Assembly (NCBI GenBank): GCA_944320285.1
Contig: CALUGX010000001.1
Span: 1-64,000, forward strand
Length of the DNA: 64,000 nt
Direction: 5' to 3'
Source of the DNA: an uncultured Prevotella sp.
Lineage (GTDB): Bacteria > Bacteroidota > Bacteroidia > Bacteroidales > Bacteroidaceae
Positions within the stretch are counted from its first letter, which is position 1. Each line of letters begins with the position of its first letter. Of this stretch, positions 8,480-15,944 are shown in pieces. The notes beneath the pieces are model-generated. The model was given only the letters and a program-made list of their open reading frames with translations, ran no database searches and was not told the origin of the DNA. The translations under genes were made by a program, and so were the position numbers.

Positions 8480-10489
8480 ATGAAAAAGATATTATCATTA
8501 ACTGCATTAGCCGTAGGGACGTTGACAATCACGTCATGTTCGGACTTTCTCGACCAGACGTCGCCGTCGGAAATGAACAGTAACGTGGTGTACAATTCTC
8601 CTTATTACACCGGACTGCGTGTCAATAAGCTGTATGCCGGCATGGTGGACGGCGACCGTACTTATGATCAAGACATTAGTGTTTATTGGGGAACGTGTAC
8701 GGATGTTGAAACAAGGGGCAACGCCCTTGGTGCCGATGCTTACAATGGTACAAATTCATCAGGAGCCTGTAACTACAATGCTGCCCCTACGTATGCCGAC
8801 CTTGCAAACACGTGGGATGATATGTATGCAATCATCGAGGATGCAAATCTAATCATTGAGGGCATTCGTGGCAGTAGTTTGCTTGGTGGAGATAATGACG
8901 CAACGATGAAGCGTTATCTTGGAGAGGCTTTGACAATACGTGCAATGATTTATTTTGATATGTTGCGCTATTGGGGCGACATCCCATTGAAATTGGAATC
9001 TTCAAAACCCGACTTGAGCAATGCTTACGTCGGCAAGACCGATCGCGACGAGATAATGGACACGCTGATGGTAAACCTTGAGGAAGCTATCGATTATCTG
9101 CCTTGGGCCGGTGAGGTGTCTGAATATACCACGGAGCGCGTGACAAAGGGCTTCGCCCACGGCCTGCTTGCACAGATAGCTATGACACGTGCGGGCTGGG
9201 TAATCCGCGAGAAAGACAAGAGTGCCGATGGATATGAAACTGCAAGTTACAGCGACCCGACTTATCCGACGCAGCGACCGGACGCCAATACCCGCCACGC
9301 ACTTTACGAGAAGGCTCTTGAGCATCTTTCGGCTATAATAACTAACCCGACACACAGCCTCAACCCTTCATTTGCTAACGAATGGAGGCTGATAAATCTA
9401 TTCCAGTTAGATGAAACTTATCGTGAAAACATATTTGAAATACCTATGGGTATGGCTTCTTCGGGAGATGCCGGCGAGTTGGGCTACCGTGTCGGTTTGC
9501 GCCTTAACGCTGTAACATCGACCTATGGTTATACGACAAGTTCGAATTATTATACGGTAACAGCACCTTATCTGTATTCGTTCGACCCTAAAGATACACG
9601 CCGCGACATTACGTGTGCTACAATTCAAGTGAATGCAAAGACCCCCGGAGGCTCTGCAATCGAAGAAATGATTAGTAATAACCCGTTCTCAATTAACATT
9701 GGAAAGTGGGATCCGCGCATCATGAGTGAAAATAGTGCATGGCACGCACAGAACATGGCGACGAACACAAAACTTAATACTGGAATCAACGTTGTAAAGA
9801 TGCGTTACTCGCAAGTGTTGCTTTATTATGCCGAGGTGCTTAACGAGCTTGCAGGCAGCCCGGACGCCTCTTATCCCGGCGACGCCGGAATTACGGCACG
9901 CCAGGCATTGATGCAGGTTCACACCCGCGCATTCAACGCCGAAGACCAGGCCGGCGCACAGGCTTACGTCAACGGCATATCGGCTGGCGACTTCTTCGAC
10001 GCCCTCGTTCAGGAAAACGCTTGGGAGCTTGCAGGTGAAAATTTCCGCAAGTGGGACTTGATACGCTGGAACTTGCTTGCACAGAAGATAATGGAGGCTA
10101 AGCAGACTTATCTTCAACAGCTGCAAGACGGTACTTACAAAAAAACAGTTTATTATAATTATCTTATTGACGCTGACGGGAATAAAACAACTCAGATAGA
10201 CCGTTCAAGCGTTACTTGGTATGAAGATCCTGAAGATGCGGCAAACAAAAAATATGACGGCAACGTAAAATCATACGGAAATAACACAGATGTGACAGAC
10301 GTTAGCAACAGGGACGTTTATGAACGTCTGCCGTCGATAGCCAGCGGTCTTGTGGGCAGCAACGTGCCGCCGCTCATCATGGACGGCACAGAACCCGTAG
10401 TCATCAACCGTTACCTCATGCCGTTGGCAACAACCACCATTGCGGCCTCGAACGGGACATTGAGCAACTCTTACGGCTACATTAATTAA
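8480..10489 (+). CDS. SusD-like glycan-binding lipoprotein
   Basis: 669-residue SusD/RagB-family surface lipoprotein, partner of the SusC just upstream. N-terminal signal peptide with lipobox TITSC, mature protein starting C-SDFLDQTSPSE. Typical SusD features: YLGEALTIRAMIYFDMLRYWGDIP (helical TPR-like region), KMRYSQVLLYYAEVLNE, and the C-terminal ENAWELAGENFRKWDLIRWN. Length is somewhat above the usual 500-600 residues. The ATG follows AAAAATAAC, an A-rich leader normal for this group. Substrate inferred as pectic oligosaccharides from the neighbouring pectate lyases. Confidence 0.95.
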   Translation: MKKILSLTALAVGTLTITSCSDFLDQTSPSEMNSNVVYNSPYYTGLRVNKLYAGMVDGDRTYDQDISVYWGTCTDVETRGNALGADAYNGTNSSGACNYNAAPTYADLANTWDDMYAIIEDANLIIEGIRGSSLLGGDNDATMKRYLGEALTIRAMIYFDMLRYWGDIPLKLESSKPDLSNAYVGKTDRDEIMDTLMVNLEEAIDYLPWAGEVSEYTTERVTKGFAHGLLAQIAMTRAGWVIREKDKSADGYETASYSDPTYPTQRPDANTRHALYEKALEHLSAIITNPTHSLNPSFANEWRLINLFQLDETYRENIFEIPMGMASSGDAGELGYRVGLRLNAVTSTYGYTTSSNYYTVTAPYLYSFDPKDTRRDITCATIQVNAKTPGGSAIEEMISNNPFSINIGKWDPRIMSENSAWHAQNMATNTKLNTGINVVKMRYSQVLLYYAEVLNELAGSPDASYPGDAGITARQALMQVHTRAFNAEDQAGAQAYVNGISAGDFFDALVQENAWELAGENFRKWDLIRWNLLAQKIMEAKQTYLQQLQDGTYKKTVYYNYLIDADGNKTTQIDRSSVTWYEDPEDAANKKYDGNVKSYGNNTDVTDVSNRDVYERLPSIASGLVGSNVPPLIMDGTEPVVINRYLMPLATTTIAASNGTLSNSYGYIN

Positions 10490-10520
10490 CATCAAGCGAA
10501 ACATTAAAGAACGAAAAAAG

Positions 10521-12188
10521 ATGAAAACCTTTAAAAGATTATACGGCGTCATCCTGGCTGCAACGCTCGGCATGGTCGTAACGTCATGTACCGACGATAA
10601 CGACTGGAGTGTTGACAGTGCTTTTGACAGGATTTTCGGAGTGTTCAATGACGACCTGTCCGTTAACGAGGGTGACACTTACGCCGAAGTTGTGTTTACG
10701 GGTGTTTCAGGTGCCGACCATTATGTGATTGAGGTCAGCACGGACTCACTTACCGATGACATTGAGATGGGCGGGACCGAAGGTTCGATAGTTTACGGCG
10801 AGGACGGCAGCATAACGGCGTCGCCAGACACTATCCGCGGGCTTATCGGCGACACGAAGTATTACCTGCGAATAAAAACGATGTCGGCCACTCAAGGCGA
10901 GTCGAAGTGGGTTTATTACAACAATGGCGACGGCGGCACATCGTTCAGGACGGACGCCGAGCAGCTGTTTAACGAGCCGACGGACAACGACCGCGGCGAC
11001 ACGTGGATCCACTTGTCATGGGCGCAGAGTGACGACCTGACACGGCTGGCAGTGGCCAACGGTACCGATACTACCTATATCGACATGACGGAAGACATGA
11101 TTGCCAACGCTGAATACACGGTGGAGGGATTGAGCGGTTCGACAACTTACTCGTTCATACTTTACTACAACGACTCTAAGCGTGGCACTCTAAACATTTC
11201 TACAATGGCAGCGCCCCCGGCGGACGCGCCGCTTTACGAGCTTGACGCCAGCGTTACCCACATCGACCAGGCTATAATCGACGCCGCATCTGCATGGGCT
11301 ATCGAGCAGGCCGGCGGCAATACGTCTAATTACGCCGTGACGATAGGCATACAGCCGAACACAACGGTTGACGTCTACGGCGTAGGCGACGACGGCGGCG
11401 AGGCGAACATCAAGATACCTGAAGGTATGTCTGTGATATTCTTCGGTATGGCTGGAGGATCAGCTCCTGTGCTCAATATGGTTAAGAGCGTAGATCTGTC
11501 AGGTTCGCACGGCTTCGTCCGCTTCCAGAACCTCAGTTTCAAGGATGCAGGTTGCCAGTATTTCATCAACCAGTCGAACACGATGACCATCGGTAACGAC
11601 CTGTCGTTCACCGACTGCGAGTTCACCGACTTCGAGCGAAGCATCGTACGTCTGCAAGGTTCAGCTGCAAAGACCATTAACGAGTTCAACTTCAACAACT
11701 GCGTGGCTACGAACCTTTCAACGGGCAACGGTTATTCTGTGTTCTACTGGAACAATGCCGCTTACACCGTTAACACGGTGAACATAACGAACTCGACGTT
11801 CGACTCGTTCCAGCGTTCATGGATGGAAGTGACAGGCAGCAACACGGGCACGATAAACATCGACAACTGTACGTTCTACAACGGCCCGGCCAGCGGCAGG
11901 TACCTCGTCGATGCCAACAACTGCGCAAACACGCAGGTAAGCATCAGCAACACAATCTTCTCGCTGAGCAGGGACATTGCCAACTGCCGTGGCGTAAGAT
12001 GCCCCAACGACCCGACGATAGAGAACGTTTACTTCACCAATGACTTCGCCCTGACGTCTGCCGCCTTTGAACCGTCCATTCAGCTCGACTACGCTGCTGA
12101 AGGATTGTTCGCAGACCCGGCCAACCACGACTTCACCATCATCCAGCGTGATGTCGTAGCCGGCGACCCGCGTTGGCTTGGTGAATAA
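10521..12188 (+). CDS. DUF4957/DUF5123 surface lipoprotein (SusE-position glycan-binding protein)
   Basis: 555 residues; signal peptide with lipobox VVTSC and mature CTDDND. Residues about 40-235 look like one or two fibronectin-III folds (TGVSGADHYVIEV; GLSGSTTYSFILYYN). Residues about 245-545 form a right-handed beta-helix with DUF4957 character and a DUF5123 end (DFTIIQRDVVAGDPRW). Proteins of this type are found beside pectate lyases in Bacteroidales pectin loci and occupy the place of SusE/SusF surface glycan-binding proteins. It starts 31 bp after the susD stop, so it is co-transcribed. A binding role is inferred; no catalytic residues are recognised. Confidence 0.85.
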   Translation: MKTFKRLYGVILAATLGMVVTSCTDDNDWSVDSAFDRIFGVFNDDLSVNEGDTYAEVVFTGVSGADHYVIEVSTDSLTDDIEMGGTEGSIVYGEDGSITASPDTIRGLIGDTKYYLRIKTMSATQGESKWVYYNNGDGGTSFRTDAEQLFNEPTDNDRGDTWIHLSWAQSDDLTRLAVANGTDTTYIDMTEDMIANAEYTVEGLSGSTTYSFILYYNDSKRGTLNISTMAAPPADAPLYELDASVTHIDQAIIDAASAWAIEQAGGNTSNYAVTIGIQPNTTVDVYGVGDDGGEANIKIPEGMSVIFFGMAGGSAPVLNMVKSVDLSGSHGFVRFQNLSFKDAGCQYFINQSNTMTIGNDLSFTDCEFTDFERSIVRLQGSAAKTINEFNFNNCVATNLSTGNGYSVFYWNNAAYTVNTVNITNSTFDSFQRSWMEVTGSNTGTINIDNCTFYNGPASGRYLVDANNCANTQVSISNTIFSLSRDIANCRGVRCPNDPTIENVYFTNDFALTSAAFEPSIQLDYAAEGLFADPANHDFTIIQRDVVAGDPRWLGE

Positions 12189-12212
12189 CATTGTTATATT
12201 ATAATCTCTAAC

Positions 12213-12253
12213 AAGAAGGGAAGGGGCGTTTTTCGCTCCTTTCCTTTTCTTAT
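12213..12253 (+). terminator. Rho-independent terminator of the susC-susD-DUF5123 operon
   Basis: Stem AAGGGAAGGGGCG (12216-12228) and CGCTCCTTTCCTT (12234-12246), loop of five T, followed by TTCTTATTT. It lies 25 bp past the lipoprotein stop and ahead of the pectate lyase promoter. Confidence 0.75.
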
Positions 12254-12267
12254 TTGCTGGAAAACGC

Positions 12268-12275
12268 TATATTTG
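12268..12275 (+). promoter_or_regulatory. -7 element for the pectate lyase gene
   Basis: TATATTTG followed by CATCAG matches TAnnTTTG. A good -33 TTG at 19-20 bp is not seen. Its position between the terminator and the ATG at 12308 rules out the longer reading frame start at 12254. Confidence 0.5.
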
Positions 12276-12307
12276 CATCAGTTTTTACTACTAAAACATT
12301 ACGGATT

Positions 12308-13987
12308 ATGAAAACAAAGAATTTGTTACAATCGCTGCTTCTCGCTTTGGCTTTCGTCTTAACCGGCGGCGTGGCTGATGCGCAGACATTAGCATTCCCC
12401 GGAGCGGAAGGTTTCGGACGCTACACTACGGGCGGACGTGGCGGAAAGGTTTACCATGTAACTTCGCTTGAGGATAATGGCGGGCAGGGGACTTTCCGCT
12501 ATGCCGTTGAACGCAGCGGGGTTAGGACGATAGTGTTCGACGTTTCAGGAACCATACACTTGAGGCGCAAATTGAATTTGAAAAACGGCGACGTCACCAT
12601 TGCCGGACAGACTGCGCCAGGCGATGGCATCTGCGTGGCAGACTATCCGTTTGTCATATCAGCCAACAATGTCATCATACGCTTTATGCGTTTCCGCCTC
12701 GGTAATAAGTATGTGGCCAACCACGAGGGAGACGGTCTCGGCGGAATGGACAACGAGAACATTATTGTAGACCATTGCTCGGTAAGCTGGAGCATTGATG
12801 AATGTCTCTCCGTCTATGGCAGCAAGAACACAACCGTGCAGTGGTGTATAGCAGCACAGAGCTTGCGTCATTCTGGCCACGAGAAAGGGAACCACGGTTA
12901 TGGAGGCAACTGGGGCGGCAGCGGCGCAACTTACCATCACAACTTGCTGGCCCATCATGACTCGCGTGTGCCGCGCCTTGGTCCCCGTCCCGGCACACAG
13001 ACCGATGAGCGCATGGATATGCGTAACAACGTGATGTACAACTGGGCCGGCAACGGGTGCTACGGCGGCGAGGGCATGAACGTAAACATCGTGAACAACT
13101 ATTACAAACCTGGACCGGCAACGATGACGCGAGACGAAAACATCCAGAAGCGCATAGCCGGCATAGGCATACGTACTACGGAATACACTCACCACGGCAC
13201 GGCGGAGGCTAACGAATGGGATAAGATGTGGCACGTCTGGGGCGACTTCTATGTTAACGGTAACGTAAATCCGCTAAACGACGATGTGACACGAGACAAC
13301 TGGACTTACGGCATATATAACCAAATAGACAACGACGCCGTGGACGGCACGTTCACTGCCGAGACGCGCGACACAATACGGATGGACGCGCCGATAGAGT
13401 TCGCCCCCGTGACTACGCATTCGGCCAAAGACGCTTACGAGCGCGTGCTGGATTATGCCGGGGCTTCGCTCAGCCGTGATTATGTTGACGACTTGGTTGT
13501 AAGCGACGTGCGCACGGGCGAAGCAACGTGTACGGGAACCCTGAGCAATATTCCAGGCATCATCGATTCGCAGGACGACTTGCGCCAAGCCTTCCCCGAT
13601 GCCGGTGACGACTTCGACCCCTGGCCGGTGCTTGAGAGCAAGGCTGCACCGACGGACACCGACGGAGACGGTATGCCCGACGATTGGGAAGACGCCAGTG
13701 GTCTTGACAAAACCGATGCTACCGACGGTGCTGTGGCCGGAGTTGACGGCTACACCAACCTTGAACGCTACATGAACAGCCTCGTGGCACATATCATGGA
13801 AGCCGGGAATGAGGGCGGCACTCTGCTTAGTGGAAATGAAGAGTATGGCGGCGTGTCGGGCATTGCCGACGTTGCCGTCGAGCGTACGCATGACGGGCGT
13901 ACGTTCACCCTGCAAGGCGTAGAAGTTAAAGAGCCTTTGCTGCCCGGCATATACATCCGCGACGGTAAGAAGTTTGTGGTAAGATAA
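12308..13987 (+). CDS. Pectate lyase (PL1-type), secreted
   Basis: 559 residues. Signal peptide (MKTKNLLQSLLLALAFVL..GVADAQ) then the Bacteroidales pectate lyase start AFPGAEGFGRYTTGGRGG. The parallel beta-helix contains NVIIRFMRFRLG, IIVDHCSVSWSIDE, GNHGYGGNWGG and YHHNLLAHHDSRVPRLGP. It cleaves polygalacturonate by beta-elimination, leaving unsaturated ends, and normally needs calcium. After the lyase domain comes a thrombospondin-type-3-like calcium motif (TDTDGDGMPDDWEDASGLD), then a short tail (GIYIRDGKKFVVR) of the sort Prevotella uses for type IX secretion. The start at 12308 is chosen because the upstream in-frame ATG precedes the promoter and lacks signal-peptide features. Confidence 0.92.
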   Translation: MKTKNLLQSLLLALAFVLTGGVADAQTLAFPGAEGFGRYTTGGRGGKVYHVTSLEDNGGQGTFRYAVERSGVRTIVFDVSGTIHLRRKLNLKNGDVTIAGQTAPGDGICVADYPFVISANNVIIRFMRFRLGNKYVANHEGDGLGGMDNENIIVDHCSVSWSIDECLSVYGSKNTTVQWCIAAQSLRHSGHEKGNHGYGGNWGGSGATYHHNLLAHHDSRVPRLGPRPGTQTDERMDMRNNVMYNWAGNGCYGGEGMNVNIVNNYYKPGPATMTRDENIQKRIAGIGIRTTEYTHHGTAEANEWDKMWHVWGDFYVNGNVNPLNDDVTRDNWTYGIYNQIDNDAVDGTFTAETRDTIRMDAPIEFAPVTTHSAKDAYERVLDYAGASLSRDYVDDLVVSDVRTGEATCTGTLSNIPGIIDSQDDLRQAFPDAGDDFDPWPVLESKAAPTDTDGDGMPDDWEDASGLDKTDATDGAVAGVDGYTNLERYMNSLVAHIMEAGNEGGTLLSGNEEYGGVSGIADVAVERTHDGRTFTLQGVEVKEPLLPGIYIRDGKKFVVR

Positions 13988-14014
13988 ATGCAGGCTCTCA
14001 ATATTGTCTGCATG

Positions 14015-14061
14015 AAAAACAAGAGAGAGACGCAACATTCAGCTGCGTCTCTCTCTTGTTT
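14015..14061. terminator. Bidirectional terminator between convergent pectate lyase genes
   Basis: Perfect 19-bp stem AAAACAAGAGAGAGACGCA (14015-14033) and its complement (14043-14061), loop ACATTCAGC, with A-run on the left and T-run on the right. It serves both the rightward lyase and the leftward lyase ending at 14091. Confidence 0.92.
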
Positions 14062-14090
14062 TGAATAACGGATGTTGGTTGAAATCTAAG

Positions 14091-15848
14091 TTATTTGATA
14101 ACCTTGTCGGTCTTCACACTACCGTTGGTGTAGGTTATCTTGCGAATATTGATGCCCTTGACAGGCTGGTTAACCTTGGCTCCGTCGAGAGTGTAATATT
14201 CTATCTTCTCCACTTCTGAAGTCATGGTCGGAGTGCTTGTTATGCCCGTGGCCGGTGAACAAACAGGGTAATACTCGTCTACGGCTGTGATGGCGTCGGC
14301 GTTCTGCGCCTTGATTATAGGCTCGACCAATGAGTTAAGGTAAACCTCTACGTTGGTGTACCAGCCTTTTTCCTTATCTATGTCGTATCTGTTGGCGTCA
14401 GAAGCGTCGTTGGGGTTAAGGCCGTTGGCGTCTTCCCAATAGTCGGGCATTCCGTCGTTGTCAGAGTCGAAGCCGGCTTCGCGCTTTCCGGTCGGGAAGT
14501 TCTCCTCGGTGTAGCCGTTAACGTCTTTTACTATGTCGATAATTCCTTGCTCTTTAGTTACAGAGCCTGTATATTTAGCCGTTCCTGTGCTGGCTTCTTC
14601 CATATATCGTTCGTCCACGTCGTCACGGTGAAGAGAAGCACCACAATAAGCCAGCACCTTGTTGTAGGCTTCTGCCGCCGAGTGGGTTGTCACCTCGCCT
14701 GTAGGAGCTTCTTCGTCCATCCTGATGCGTATGTACGATTCTCCGTCATGAGTAATGCGCGGAGTACCTTCGCCATAATATTCGTGCACGTCTTTCGACC
14801 AATGGTCACCGTCGATTACCACAGTCCCTTCGTCATAGTTTACTCCGTTCCAGTCGCTGTTTTGCGTCACGTCGCCTTCGTGCGTTTCGGTAGTGTTGCC
14901 GTTAATGTAGTAACGGCTTGTCATTCCCGTCATGTTTGACGGTGTGCTGTTTCCTGAAGCACCGACAGTGACTTTTGTAACCTGTTGCGCTTTGCTGTCA
15001 GAAGTTGCCGGGCCGCCTTTGTAATAGTTATTCACAATGTTAATTTGTCCGCCGCCGGGACCGCCGTAGCAGTCGCCAGTGTTGTTGTACATCACGCAGT
15101 TACGAAAATCAACGTTTTCTGCTTGCACGGTATTAGCCCAGTTGTATTCGTCATAAAGATAATTGTTTTTATATCCGTTCCATTCATAACGTGAACCGTT
15201 GAAGCGTGGTGAACGGTTTGATGTGTGGGCTATCATGTTGTGGTGGAAACTGGCAAGTTTACCTCCCCACATACCTCCATATCCGTGAGCCCCCTTATCG
15301 TGGCCGGCGTTGTTAAGACTTTCGGCAATGGTACACCATTGCATCGTAAAGTTGTTCATGTCATAGAACGATGCCACCTCGTCGATGCTCCAGCTGAACG
15401 AGCAGTGGTCGAGTATCATGCCTGTGTACTCTCTTGTCCAGATGGCGTCAGCTCCGTCGTTAACGTCTTTTTCTTGACCGCGGCGCACACGGATGAAGCG
15501 TATGATGACGTTATCTGCGTCTGAGCGCACTGTACGGTAACGCAGGGTTATGCCGGGGTAAGGTGCGGTCTGGCCAGCGATGGTTGTGTTTGAACCGATT
15601 TTCAAGTCTGAGCGCAATGCTATGACGCCTGAAACGTCAAAGACTACTATCTTGGGACTATTTCCTTTAACGGCCTGCCTAAATGAACCTGGACCGTCAT
15701 CGTTAAGGTTGGTGACGTGTTTGATTACTCCGCCACGTCCGCCGGTAACGTAGCGTCCGTGCCCTTCGGCTCCGGGAAATGCGGGAGCCTGTGCGAATGC
15801 AGTGGCGGCGCTTACGGCTGCCGCTGCAATTAATAAGATTTTCTTCAT
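14091..15848 (-). CDS. Pectate lyase (PL1-type), secreted
   Basis: 585 residues; signal peptide MKKILLIAAAAVSAATAFAQ, then APAFPGAEGHGRYVTGGRGG, the same start as the lyase at 12308 and clearly homologous. Beta-helix motifs: DNVIIRFIRVRRGQE, MILDHCSFSWSIDEVASF, GHDKGAHGYGGMWGG, FHHNMIAHTSNRSPRFNG. A calcium-binding DSDNDGMPDYWEDANGLNPND segment and a C-terminal tail (YYTLDGAKVNQPVKGINIRK) follow, suggesting type IX secretion. Overall identity to the other lyase is moderate, so they are older paralogues and may prefer different methylation states or chain lengths. No clear promoter lies in the 96 bp upstream, so it may be transcribed partly from the GH28-GH105 gene. Confidence 0.92.
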   Translation of the reverse strand: MKKILLIAAAAVSAATAFAQAPAFPGAEGHGRYVTGGRGGVIKHVTNLNDDGPGSFRQAVKGNSPKIVVFDVSGVIALRSDLKIGSNTTIAGQTAPYPGITLRYRTVRSDADNVIIRFIRVRRGQEKDVNDGADAIWTREYTGMILDHCSFSWSIDEVASFYDMNNFTMQWCTIAESLNNAGHDKGAHGYGGMWGGKLASFHHNMIAHTSNRSPRFNGSRYEWNGYKNNYLYDEYNWANTVQAENVDFRNCVMYNNTGDCYGGPGGGQINIVNNYYKGGPATSDSKAQQVTKVTVGASGNSTPSNMTGMTSRYYINGNTTETHEGDVTQNSDWNGVNYDEGTVVIDGDHWSKDVHEYYGEGTPRITHDGESYIRIRMDEEAPTGEVTTHSAAEAYNKVLAYCGASLHRDDVDERYMEEASTGTAKYTGSVTKEQGIIDIVKDVNGYTEENFPTGKREAGFDSDNDGMPDYWEDANGLNPNDASDANRYDIDKEKGWYTNVEVYLNSLVEPIIKAQNADAITAVDEYYPVCSPATGITSTPTMTSEVEKIEYYTLDGAKVNQPVKGINIRKITYTNGSVKTDKVIK

Positions 15849-15888
15849 TTGTTTTATTTGATTAAATTCTTAATGGTATTTTTGTAGA

Positions 15889-15924
15889 GACAAATAAATA
15901 GAGACGCAGTTTTGCGCCTCTATT
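15889..15924 (-). terminator. Hairpin downstream of the GH28-GH105 gene
   Basis: Stem AATAGAGACGCA (15897-15908) with TGCGCCTCTATT (15913-15924), one mismatch. On the minus strand it is followed by TATTTGTC, a weak T-run, so termination may be partial and allow read-through into the pectate lyase gene. Confidence 0.55.
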
Positions 15925-15944
15925 ATTAAATGATAATGTGCTTG